Source of the DNA: Parasutterella muris
GTDB lineage: Bacteria; Pseudomonadota; Gammaproteobacteria; Burkholderiales; Burkholderiaceae_F
Direction of reading: 5' to 3'
Assembly: GCF_009767915.1 (NCBI RefSeq)
Contig: NZ_WSRP01000020.1
Location: 1-47,041, forward strand
DNA length: 47,041 bases
Positions 37,399 to 45,901 of the stretch are shown one piece after another; position 1 is the first letter of the stretch, and every line of letters begins with the position of its first letter. Below the pieces are notes generated by a model. That model had not been told where the DNA came from and made no database searches. It was given only the letters and a program-made list of their open reading frames with translations. The translations under genes and the position numbers were made by a program.

Positions 37399-38583
37399 AT
37401 GACAGACACGACAAACAAACCGAATGGAACCGAAGCCGAGAAGACAGAGAGTCTTGGGATTCCAAGCGTCGCAGCTCGAAAGCAAAACAACTCTAGAGTC
37501 GGAACTTTCTCTGCACTGCTTCTGATTCTGGTTCTTTTAATCGTTATTGGTTTTGGGTTTTACCAAAAAAACAAAACCAACTCAAAGCCGGATGACAAAC
37601 CGCAGGTTGAACGAGGTTTTTCGTCAAAATCTTTGACGCTGCTTCCTCTCTCGGAAATTCAGCCGATTGAGGAGCCTAAGCCCGTCATTAAGGAGTCTGA
37701 ACCGCAGCCGGTTCAGCTTCAGCAGCCAGAGCCTCAAATCGTTCCGCTGAGCGTTCCGGATCGGGCGATAGCGATGAAAGAAGAGAAAAAGGAACCGACT
37801 TTGGAAGAAAAGCGGAACATGGCTCCGATGATGGGTCAAGCCAGCTCGATTGCGAGCGATACCGAAACCAAGGGTCTTGCTGCGAGCTTCCGAGAGGAAG
37901 GCTACAACTCAGGTCAAGGGGGCGGAGGAAAGCTCGGCAACCTGCTTTCATCCGTCTCGACGCCTGCAACCCGTGCGGCCATGATGCCAGATAGAAATCT
38001 TCTTCTGGCCAAAGGCACATTCATTGACTGCATCTTGGAAACGAAGCTGGATACAACAGTTCCCGGGATGACGAGCTGCGTTTTGCCCAGAGACATTTAT
38101 TCAGCAAACGGAAAAGTGCTGCTTCTGGAAAGAGGTTCTAAAGCAATCGGCGAATACAAAGGGGCAGTTGAAAACGGCCTCAATCGAATTTTCGTGCTTT
38201 GGACCCAGATTCAAACGCCTAAAGGCGTGCGAATCAATTTGGACAGTCCGGCAACCGATTCGCTCGGAGGAGCCGGCATGGCCGGAGACATAGATTTCCA
38301 CTGGTGGGCTCGTTTTGGCAATGCCCTCCTTTTCACATTGGTTCAGGACGCGTTTGAGTTTGGCATGACCAAACAAAGCGAGAACAACGGCGGCGTGAAT
38401 TACTACCAAAATTCGGAAGACGGCATGAAAGAAATAATCCGTGAGGCGATGCGCCAGAGCGGAAACATTCCGCCGACGCTGACAAAGAATCAAGGCGAGC
38501 GCGTGGGAATTTTTGTCGCGCGTGATGTCGATTTCTCCACGGTGTATCGACTGAATCCTATAAAGAACGGAGAACAGCCATGA
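37399..38583 (+). CDS. virB10: VirB10/TrbI-like core protein
   Basis: 394 residues. Membrane segment near 36-55 (LLLILVLLIVIGFGFY), proline/glutamate-rich linker (~80-135), and a C-terminal beta-barrel domain with KGTFIDCILETKLDT, LERGSKAIGEY and GVRINLDSPATDSLG. The stop TGA overlaps the ATG of the following pass-through ORF. Confidence 0.94.
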   Translation: MTDTTNKPNGTEAEKTESLGIPSVAARKQNNSRVGTFSALLLILVLLIVIGFGFYQKNKTNSKPDDKPQVERGFSSKSLTLLPLSEIQPIEEPKPVIKESEPQPVQLQQPEPQIVPLSVPDRAIAMKEEKKEPTLEEKRNMAPMMGQASSIASDTETKGLAASFREEGYNSGQGGGGKLGNLLSSVSTPATRAAMMPDRNLLLAKGTFIDCILETKLDTTVPGMTSCVLPRDIYSANGKVLLLERGSKAIGEYKGAVENGLNRIFVLWTQIQTPKGVRINLDSPATDSLGGAGMAGDIDFHWWARFGNALLFTLVQDAFEFGMTKQSENNGGVNYYQNSEDGMKEIIREAMRQSGNIPPTLTKNQGERVGIFVARDVDFSTVYRLNPIKNGEQP

Positions 38584-39293
38584 CTTGCTACGCTGATGCT
38601 GCTTCCTTCACAATTTTCGGGTACTTTTCGGCAATCTTCAGCAACGTTCTTGCGGCGCCTGAAGGAGTCCGCACTCCTTGCTCCCACGCCGCCAGTGTTT
38701 TGACGGAAACTCCCAACAACTGTGCAAATTTTTCCTGTGTCAAACCGGTCTTATTGCGAGTTTCAACAACGGGAATTACAAAAGTTCTTCTTTCAGCCTT
38801 CCGAGCCTTCATCTGTTTAACGGATAAGAGAAGGTCTTCAGCGAACCGGTTAACTTCAATATCTGAAGAATATTTCATTTCACTCATTAATAACCTCCAT
38901 CAAGGATTTATAGAGAGCTGGCGGAAGATCATCAAATTTACTCTTCGAGTAAACCATAAGCAGGTAAATTTCGCCGTCTTCAAGCACGTTGTAATAAATA
39001 ACTCTGGCGCCACCTCGCCTTCCGTGTCCTTTGGCATTCCAGCGAACTTTTCTGAGGCCTCCGGTGCCCGGTATGACATCTCCGCTCAACGGATTGGAAG
39101 CAATCCAAACAATGAACTGTTCGCGTTCAGCATCTGTCCAAACATCCTTTGCCCGCTGGCAAAAAATAGGTGTTTCACAGACCGTATAAAGCATAACAAC
39201 TCCCACAATGTAGTAGAAGCATATTCCTCTTTTACGAACGTTGTCAATAGCGTTATCGACTCAGCAAAGCCCATAGGAGTAAACAAACAATGA
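38580..39293 (+). CDS. Sense pass-through ORF between VirB10 and the polyvalent proteins
   Basis: 237-codon frame that starts at ATGAC overlapping the VirB10 stop and ends at ATGAC overlapping the start of the 39290 gene. CGGAG lies 7 bases before the ATG. Spans the whole antisense NadS/RelE-type module in two different registers. No known domain. The clearest case of seamless coupling at both ends. Confidence 0.45.
   Translation: MTCYADAASFTIFGYFSAIFSNVLAAPEGVRTPCSHAASVLTETPNNCANFSCVKPVLLRVSTTGITKVLLSAFRAFICLTDKRRSSANRLTSISEEYFISLINNLHQGFIESWRKIIKFTLRVNHKQVNFAVFKHVVINNSGATSPSVSFGIPANFSEASGARYDISAQRIGSNPNNELFAFSICPNILCPLAKNRCFTDRIKHNNSHNVVEAYSSFTNVVNSVIDSAKPIGVNKQ
38588..38887 (-). CDS. NadS-like XRE antitoxin
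   Basis: 99 residues. Starts with MKYSSDIEVNRFAEDLLLSV and contains the helix-turn-helix KTGLTQEKFAQLLGVSVKTL and WEQGVRTPSGAARTLLKI, typical of NadS/HigA-2 type antitoxins. It overlaps the toxin by 8 bases and is second in the module. Confidence 0.88.
   Translation of the reverse strand: MSEMKYSSDIEVNRFAEDLLLSVKQMKARKAERRTFVIPVVETRNKTGLTQEKFAQLLGVSVKTLAAWEQGVRTPSGAARTLLKIAEKYPKIVKEAASA
38880..39194 (-). CDS. RelE/HigB-2-type toxin
   Basis: 104 residues from ATG 39194 (GGGAG before it). FIVWIASNPLSGDVIPGTGG, LRKVRWNAKGHGRRGGARVI and YYNVLEDGEIYLLMVYSKS fit the RelE-type toxins paired with NadS. Promoter on the minus strand: TTGACA (complement of 39242-39247), 18-base spacer, TATGCT (complement of 39218-39223). 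Confidence 0.9.
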   Translation of the reverse strand: MLYTVCETPIFCQRAKDVWTDAEREQFIVWIASNPLSGDVIPGTGGLRKVRWNAKGHGRRGGARVIYYNVLEDGEIYLLMVYSKSKFDDLPPALYKSLMEVINE

Positions 39294-41986
39294 CGGAAAA
39301 AGACGAATTCATCAAATTTTCAGATGACATTCTGTCCAGACAGGATGAAATTTCTTTGAACACTACCATTGGGCCGGTGTTTGTGGTTGAGGACAACTAC
39401 TACAACGCCTGGGCAAGCTCCTTGACAGAAGAAGAGCAGAACGCGCTGGATGAAATCGTTCCCTCCGAATTCGTCCTTCCGCAGCAGTTTGACGCAAGAG
39501 CTGCTGCCGAGGCACTTGAAAAAATGACCCAGGCCGCGGAACTTCGATTTGAAGATTTCCTCAAAGGCAAATCGGTCAGTGAAGATGAGATTTCCGAGAA
39601 GCTCAGCGAGATTCCTGATTTCGGTGCAAACGCCTTCGTCAAATGTGCCGACTTGCGTGTCCGCTTTCCTCTCAATGCAAAGGAGTCTCCTGTCAAGTCC
39701 TTTGAGAAGATCGGGAACGAATTTGCGCTCACTCTGAATACACAGAAACTGCATGATCAGGATCGAGACGAACTGATGAATTGGAGAGACCTGGAAGAGC
39801 GAGTCCGAGACGGATTTTTAGTGAGAAATCTGTTGGATTTCGACGATTTTTCAAACGAAAAGATCAAAGCATTTTGGCAGGAGCATGTGAAAGCGCCCAT
39901 CAGAGAGCACTTAGAGAGAGCAGCTCAGCCGGAGTTCAGTCTGAAACTGCACAACAACGAATTTTCACTCTCGGAGGCCGTTTCCAATCGAATTTTTGAA
40001 CCTGCCAGAGAGTTCTTCAGCAAACACAAAAATGAACTTATGTCAGAAAAAACCGAAAACAAATTGAATGAAATCAATCAGAATTCTTACGAGGAACTCA
40101 TCAGCAGGTATGCCGAGCAGGATGAGTTCCGTCAGAATCCGAAACTTCTTTCAAGTTTAAAAACGCATCTTCATCTGCTTTTTGAACAGGCACAGGCCAA
40201 CGGAAAGGAAATCCCGAAGGATATCTTTGACATTGGTTTGAAAGCCGCTCCGGCTGCCGAGCCGGCAATGAATGAAAATGACGTGCCCATCGGATATTTT
40301 TCTCTTCACTTTGATCTGAATGCCGACTTTTTAAAAGAGTTTTCGTCCCGGACACAGGCAGCTATCAAAAACGCCTTCGGGCAGGCGTCGATTGAGGACG
40401 GGGCAAAGCTTGTTTCCTCCACTCATAATGCGATTGACAAAATCAACGCCTCCATCACTCAGACTGCGACAAAAAATGGCGAAAAACAAGCCGTTGATAT
40501 TGAAAAACTGATTAAGGACTACCAAATCACAGCGCATCTGGGGAACATGAAGCTGGTTGTCGCCCAAAAGGAACAGAACGGTTTGCGTCCGGAAGGACAC
40601 AATCCGTTCTACTTGGGCAACGAAACGTTATCAATCAATCAAGCTCGTTTTGACAAAGAAAAAGGCGGTTTTGTTTTCCAGGTGAAGGAAATTTGTTATT
40701 TACCAAATGAATGTCAAAAGATTGAGGCTTTATTTTCAAGTAAAAATCTGCCGCGCCTTGCAGAGAAATTTCGGAGTATGGAGCCTGCATGCTCACAGTT
40801 TGATGCAGAGCCCTTAAAGCGAATCCTTACGTGTGAGGCCGACAATCTCAACCGACAGCTGAGGACTGATTTCACTAATCCAATTGAACTGATCCTTCCT
40901 CCGAAAGCAGAGACTTTAACAGAGTGCGTGGAACACACTTATCTGCGCAACTGCGCACAGAAAATAAAAGAACTTTGCCGAAATGAAACAGAGTACATTC
41001 TGTCGAATCAAAAAAAATTCATTGACGACATTCAACGTTGGGGTACTGAGGAGATTCGGGTTGTTAACAACAAACCTCTGAGTACGGAAGGCCTGGATGC
41101 TGAAGACCTGAAAGTTGTTCAACAGGTTATTCCTGAGCAATTTGTTTTGCCGAGAGACTACAACAGCATTAACCTCAAAAAGCCCGCTGAAACGTTTGAG
41201 CTCATGACTCAGAATGCGGAATTTCAGCTGTATGACCATTTTGAAAAAAAATATTCACCGGAATTTGCAAAAAAGCAGCTCGATATCGTTCCGCTTTTTC
41301 TTCTTAATGCCGAGATTCGCTGCGCCGATCTGAGAATCCGTATTGATCCCTACGATCAGGAATACTCGCCGGTTGTTGATTTCACTCGTCATGGTGACAA
41401 CAAATTTTCCGTGGACATTGACTGTTCTAATCTCGTTGGCACCGAGGTTGAACACCTGGCAATGGATAGAGAAATCTCCGATCTGGTTAAGGATCGGTTC
41501 ATCAGTGAAAAGCTTCTGCGTGAGGAGGATTTTTCAAATCCAAACGTCGAAAAATTCTTCGAGCAGGAGGTTAAAGAGGTCGCAAAAGAGTTGAGTGAAA
41601 AAGCCGACCAAGGAGATTGCATCCAATTAGATTTCCACAGAGGCGAAACAACTCTGAGGGAAATCGCGGTCAACCGAATTTTTGAACCTGCCAAAGAACA
41701 TTTCAATGAGCAAGAGCTTCTAGCCGAAGAAAAAGACACGTCAGGCGGCCTCAACAGAGCCAATCAGCAGGCATTTGACGTTCTTGTCAAAAGCTATGCC
41801 GAAAAGAGCGAGTTTCAAAACAACCCCAAACTGCTTTCAAGCCTGAAAACCAACCTTCATCAGTTGTTTGAACAGGCTCAGGCCAACGGTCAGGTGGTTT
41901 GTCTCAATCGCTTTGCGATTGATGCTCCAAGCCGCAACGCCACAGTGGTTCAGATGAAGCAGCCGGCAAGAGAAAAGGAGAAATAA
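39290..41986 (+). CDS. Large protein with an internal duplication (polyvalent-protein type)
   Basis: 898 residues, soluble, acidic, no catalytic motif recognised. Residues ~48-308 and ~609-870 are clear repeats of each other: FVLP start, CADLR(I/V)R, NRIFEPA(R/K)E, then PKLLSSLKT near the end and LFEQAQANG. The middle (~310-605) differs. The end module (FxxNPKLLSSLKT..LHxLFEQAQANG) also occurs in the next gene. Such proteins accompany conjugative elements and may enter the recipient. AGGAG precedes the ATG. Confidence 0.6.
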   Translation: MTEKDEFIKFSDDILSRQDEISLNTTIGPVFVVEDNYYNAWASSLTEEEQNALDEIVPSEFVLPQQFDARAAAEALEKMTQAAELRFEDFLKGKSVSEDEISEKLSEIPDFGANAFVKCADLRVRFPLNAKESPVKSFEKIGNEFALTLNTQKLHDQDRDELMNWRDLEERVRDGFLVRNLLDFDDFSNEKIKAFWQEHVKAPIREHLERAAQPEFSLKLHNNEFSLSEAVSNRIFEPAREFFSKHKNELMSEKTENKLNEINQNSYEELISRYAEQDEFRQNPKLLSSLKTHLHLLFEQAQANGKEIPKDIFDIGLKAAPAAEPAMNENDVPIGYFSLHFDLNADFLKEFSSRTQAAIKNAFGQASIEDGAKLVSSTHNAIDKINASITQTATKNGEKQAVDIEKLIKDYQITAHLGNMKLVVAQKEQNGLRPEGHNPFYLGNETLSINQARFDKEKGGFVFQVKEICYLPNECQKIEALFSSKNLPRLAEKFRSMEPACSQFDAEPLKRILTCEADNLNRQLRTDFTNPIELILPPKAETLTECVEHTYLRNCAQKIKELCRNETEYILSNQKKFIDDIQRWGTEEIRVVNNKPLSTEGLDAEDLKVVQQVIPEQFVLPRDYNSINLKKPAETFELMTQNAEFQLYDHFEKKYSPEFAKKQLDIVPLFLLNAEIRCADLRIRIDPYDQEYSPVVDFTRHGDNKFSVDIDCSNLVGTEVEHLAMDREISDLVKDRFISEKLLREEDFSNPNVEKFFEQEVKEVAKELSEKADQGDCIQLDFHRGETTLREIAVNRIFEPAKEHFNEQELLAEEKDTSGGLNRANQQAFDVLVKSYAEKSEFQNNPKLLSSLKTNLHQLFEQAQANGQVVCLNRFAIDAPSRNATVVQMKQPAREKEK

Positions 41987-41987
41987 A

Positions 41988-42503
41988 ATGACGATCGAAT
42001 ACTCGGAACAGCTTGAAAAATTCAGCTTTGATAGCTCCATCTCTCCCCAATACATTCCTTACATAGTCTATGGGCCGGACAGCCTCGGCGACAGTGTTTC
42101 CGAAGCCGAAGTCCAGAAAATTGATCAGTTCCTTGAAAAATACGAATTCGTTAGTTTTGACGAGAACAGACTCGAATCACCTGATTTCGGAAGATGCAGC
42201 ATTTCCGGTATGCAGGGCGAAGTTGTTCCGGCAGTTTTTATCAACAAAGAGGCTGTCAAAGAGGAAGAGCAAAGACGCGCAACTCAAGAAAAAATTTCCG
42301 GCATGAGTGCAGAAAACCGAGAAACGTTTGAAAAGGTTTTCCAGGCGCATGTCAATCAGAAGGAATTCAAGGAGCATCCGAAGCTCGTTGAGTCGTTCCG
42401 ATCAAAACTTGCTGACGTGTTTGTTGATGCCAGTCGCCGTGGAATTCAATTGAAAGCCTCGGAAAAAGAAGCACCGGCAAAAGAAATCAACCGAGAGAGG
42501 TGA
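41988..42503 (+). CDS. Small relative of the duplicated protein
   Basis: 171 residues. C-terminal ~55 residues (FQAHVNQKEFKEHPKLVESF, then FVDASRRGIQLKAS) match the end module of the 39290 protein. The N-terminal part is unrelated or diverged. Starts one base after the previous stop and ends just before the next gene. Function unknown; likely acts with its neighbours. Confidence 0.55.
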   Translation: MTIEYSEQLEKFSFDSSISPQYIPYIVYGPDSLGDSVSEAEVQKIDQFLEKYEFVSFDENRLESPDFGRCSISGMQGEVVPAVFINKEAVKEEEQRRATQEKISGMSAENRETFEKVFQAHVNQKEFKEHPKLVESFRSKLADVFVDASRRGIQLKASEKEAPAKEINRER

Positions 42504-42505
42504 AA

Positions 42506-45500
42506 ATGTCACTCATTGCTGAACAGCTAGGTTTCGACTTCTTCTTTGCTTCTGAAGTTCAACGCACTGAAGATACTGCGAAGACCGAAAAAATTCATGA
42601 AGAAAACAACCAACGCATCAACGACGATTTCAGCACACATCCGATTTATCAATGGGTCAAGCAAAACGCTCCTGCGGTTAAAGAGATCGACGGTGAAAAA
42701 ATTCTAAAAGCATTTGAAATTCCCGGGCTGCTTAAGCAGTTGGAAACAGAAAATGGGAACTCTCTAAGACAACCTGAACAGCTATACGAAGCAAAGCGGA
42801 AAACTTACCAAAATGGTAAGTCTTTGGACGGAGAAGGAGAACGACTTCTTGAGCAGGCTGCCCGTTTGAGCATGCTTAGCGAGATTGTTCATTTTGTAGG
42901 ATTTGTGAAGCTCCCTACATCAGAACTTTCTTTGCCAAACGATTACGCAAGCAAACTTTTCAATCTGTCATACGAAGCTGACACTGCGTTTTTTAATCAC
43001 AGAGACACCCTCAAACACAATAAAGACGGTTCTCTAAAGCTAGAAGATTTCGGAGAGGATTTAAACAACACGCGCAAAGGCAGAGGCGCAGGCAAAAGTG
43101 CGGATCAAGAGCTGCCATATGACCCGGCAGGCGATTTGGAAAAGCGGCTTGCATCGAACTCACTTGAAAAAGTTTGGCCAAAAGAATCGATCATTGAGCT
43201 GCACAAGAAAAATCCCAAAGCTGCAGCCTGTCTCTGGTTGGTTCGTGAATCTCTGGGCGAAAGACGGCCTAAGAAGGGGTCATACCCGTATCGAAGCTAT
43301 CTGAAGACGGCGGCAGCCGCCATCAATCTGCATCGGCAGGTCGTCACCGGAAAGCTTGCACCGGAAGCTGAAACTGAGGCCTTCGACAGCTTCTACAACG
43401 CACGTGACAAATATGAAACGTTTTCACACATCAATCCGAAATACTGGAGGTTCTTTAATTCGAGTCATCTCAACGATGCCAAAGATGTTTGCAAATGGAA
43501 CCGTCTGAATTTATCAGACGGAACCGACATTAATTCCTTCAAATTTCAGTGCATCCTTCCCGGAGCCACGAATCCAGAGGACAATCTTCTGAGTCTAAAG
43601 ACTCACAAAGGAGTGGTTCTTGATTATTACGCTGTTGCTGTTGGCAATACTGCGGAGGAATTTGAAAAAAATATCGAAAAGCAGCTCAGCGTTACTTTTG
43701 CGGATTGGGAGAAAACTGCCGACAAAGCCTCACAGGGAAAACCAAAATCCAAACCGGAACTTCCGATTCAATTGTTCGGACGCGGCAGACGCGATACAAA
43801 CACCTATGAAATCTACGGCAAGCAAGGCTCCATTGAACTTCAGCTTACAGAGCAGATTTCTTTTGAATCGGACGAGGCTTTCTGGTCTTATTGCAAGAAC
43901 CACAGGGTTGAGCTCGAAAGCAAATACCGAGAATTAAGAACTGAATACTCGAAAACTGAAAAAGATTGGAGAAACGGTTCTCCCATTCGCGAGAGAATCG
44001 GTCCAGATTGGCGAAACGGCAAAGATGCAACGCCCGACATGTTCATGAACACCTTCGGTTTCAGAGGCGTCGAATTCGGCAACTGGGTGAAACAAGGAAA
44101 AAACGGCAGAGAGCGCCAATGGATGCTCAACAATGCATATGATGCACTTTATGATCTCTCCAAGATTTTGAGCATTCCTCCCAAAGCGGTTGCCCTGGAC
44201 GGAGAGTTGGGACTGTGCTTCGGTTCAAGAGGCTTTGGCAGTGCATCAGCGCACTATGAGCCGGAAAATCGAATCATTAACCTCACTAAAACCAAGGGTT
44301 ACTCAAGCTTGGCTCATGAATGGTTCCATGCACTGGACCACTACATCGCACGAACAAACTACGAAACCAAATTACAGCAAAAATCCTTCATGAGTGATTT
44401 GGCCGATTCCAGGATCGACTATTTCCTGTCCGAAACCGCAAAGAAAAGAATCACAGAAAAAGCAGCCAAGGTGTTTGCTGCTGACGCTCCTCAGAGCGCC
44501 GCTACAGAAATTGAGTTCATGCTTAAAACCGATGCGAAAATCCGCAGAGAGCTTGAGCAATTGAATTGCGGCGAAAGATCAAGCGTCGATTTTGAATTCA
44601 AGCGCAAAGAACGCTCAAATTGGCCCGAAAGAGTTATTCCGGTGTCGCTGCGAAACAGTGACTTGATCCTTAGAGAACGCGGAGACAACGGAGTTGTCAG
44701 AGAAGTGCTGCATGACGCATGGGCCGATACGATCAACAGCATCAGAAACTCAGATATGCACCGACGAATGCTTAGGAAAAATGACTACTGGCACTCCAAG
44801 ATCGAAGAAGCTGCCAGAAGCTTCGAGGCCTTTGTGTCGGTAAGAAGCAAAGAGATGAACGTCAGAAACGACTTCCTCACGAACGATACATTTTCTGAGA
44901 AAACGTTTGGAAACGCCGGTTTTTATCCGTATCTGGACGGAAAGGACGTTCAAACAGTCGCCTCCAAATTTGAGCGCCTTTTTAAAGTACTGAAAACACG
45001 GGAAACCGAAAAAGGCATTGCCCTCTACTCAAAATCGAAGTCCGAACCGATTTTCACGAAGAAAAGTGACATTCGCGATGCACTAGTTGAGGCGTTCGGG
45101 AAAGAAGGACTTATCAGTCTCGTTGACAGCGATCGCTTTTACCTGGCGCAGACAGAAAAAGAAGCGCTTTCTGCTGCAATGGTTGAACAAAAAGCCAAGT
45201 GCGGCATGTCATCGATTTCATTGCCTCAGGATCATCATGTCCTTGGATTCCATGATCCGGTTAACCACAAAACATATTTGATTGCAGACAATCTGACCCG
45301 GGAAAGCGCCTGCGCGGTAATGCTGCATGAAATCGGCGTTCACATGGCAAATGATTCAGAGTTGCGCGATCAAACACAAAACCTGATCAAAACGGCAGTG
45401 AGCCTATATGAAGCCGGTCTCAAGAAGGGTGAGCCGCTCATGAAGCGAGTGAGCGAGCGGCTTCAGGAGAGCAAAATTTCTCCTCACCACGTTGACTACA

Positions 45501-45901
45501 AAGAAGAAGTTTGCGGCTACCTGGTTGAAGAGGCCGCAAAACAACATTCAACAGCTCCAGCAGTAATTCGCCTTTTCAATGAGTTCAAATCAACCGTCAA
45601 TGTCTGGCTGGTCAAACACGGTGTTCGTGATTCGAGCAAACTCACTTCGCTTGACATTGCCACTATTGCGAAGGCCAACGTAAAGGAACTCGCAAAACTG
45701 CCGAAACAGTACGAATTAAGCAAAAAAGGCAAGGAAGTTCTGGCAGAGCACGTGAAAACTCTGAGCACGAAATATTCAAAGATTTCCGACGCGGATGCCG
45801 AAATCCGATCGCTTTACAAAAGATTCTCCGAGTTGGAACAAGCCGGGAAACCCCTGCCTCAGGCACCGAAACTTTCAAAGAACAAGGAGCATGAAAGATG
45901 A
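42506..45901 (+). CDS. Large polyvalent protein with LPD1-like and zinc-protease-like motifs
   Basis: 1131 residues from ATG 42506 (AGAGAGG upstream; a GTG at 42500 is also possible). The N-terminal half contains a helical region and a DUF-like RGRRDTNTYEIYGKQG. Residues ~530-640 hold the LPD1-like block with GLCFGSRGFGSASAHY and HEWFHALDHYI near 604. A second histidine motif, MLHEIGVHMAND, lies near 939. C-terminal helical tail is shared with the next gene. Large polyvalent proteins of this kind are known from phages and conjugative elements. Stop overlaps the next ATG (ATGA). Confidence 0.65.
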   Translation: MSLIAEQLGFDFFFASEVQRTEDTAKTEKIHEENNQRINDDFSTHPIYQWVKQNAPAVKEIDGEKILKAFEIPGLLKQLETENGNSLRQPEQLYEAKRKTYQNGKSLDGEGERLLEQAARLSMLSEIVHFVGFVKLPTSELSLPNDYASKLFNLSYEADTAFFNHRDTLKHNKDGSLKLEDFGEDLNNTRKGRGAGKSADQELPYDPAGDLEKRLASNSLEKVWPKESIIELHKKNPKAAACLWLVRESLGERRPKKGSYPYRSYLKTAAAAINLHRQVVTGKLAPEAETEAFDSFYNARDKYETFSHINPKYWRFFNSSHLNDAKDVCKWNRLNLSDGTDINSFKFQCILPGATNPEDNLLSLKTHKGVVLDYYAVAVGNTAEEFEKNIEKQLSVTFADWEKTADKASQGKPKSKPELPIQLFGRGRRDTNTYEIYGKQGSIELQLTEQISFESDEAFWSYCKNHRVELESKYRELRTEYSKTEKDWRNGSPIRERIGPDWRNGKDATPDMFMNTFGFRGVEFGNWVKQGKNGRERQWMLNNAYDALYDLSKILSIPPKAVALDGELGLCFGSRGFGSASAHYEPENRIINLTKTKGYSSLAHEWFHALDHYIARTNYETKLQQKSFMSDLADSRIDYFLSETAKKRITEKAAKVFAADAPQSAATEIEFMLKTDAKIRRELEQLNCGERSSVDFEFKRKERSNWPERVIPVSLRNSDLILRERGDNGVVREVLHDAWADTINSIRNSDMHRRMLRKNDYWHSKIEEAARSFEAFVSVRSKEMNVRNDFLTNDTFSEKTFGNAGFYPYLDGKDVQTVASKFERLFKVLKTRETEKGIALYSKSKSEPIFTKKSDIRDALVEAFGKEGLISLVDSDRFYLAQTEKEALSAAMVEQKAKCGMSSISLPQDHHVLGFHDPVNHKTYLIADNLTRESACAVMLHEIGVHMANDSELRDQTQNLIKTAVSLYEAGLKKGEPLMKRVSERLQESKISPHHVDYKEEVCGYLVEEAAKQHSTAPAVIRLFNEFKSTVNVWLVKHGVRDSSKLTSLDIATIAKANVKELAKLPKQYELSKKGKEVLAEHVKTLSTKYSKISDADAEIRSLYKRFSELEQAGKPLPQAPKLSKNKEHER
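45770..45863 (+). repeat. 94-bp direct repeat, copy 1
   Basis: Matches 46948-47041 with one mismatch (45784 T, 46962 C). It encodes the tail KYSKISDADAEIRSLYKRFS of both proteins in the same frame. Confidence 0.95.

Noticed and set aside
25490-39293. Idea that the long plus ORFs are real proteins and the toxin-antitoxin ORFs are shadows
   Set aside because: The minus ORFs match well-known TA families with proper pairs, overlaps, RBSs and operators; the plus ORFs match nothing outside the VirB1 and lipoprotein ends.
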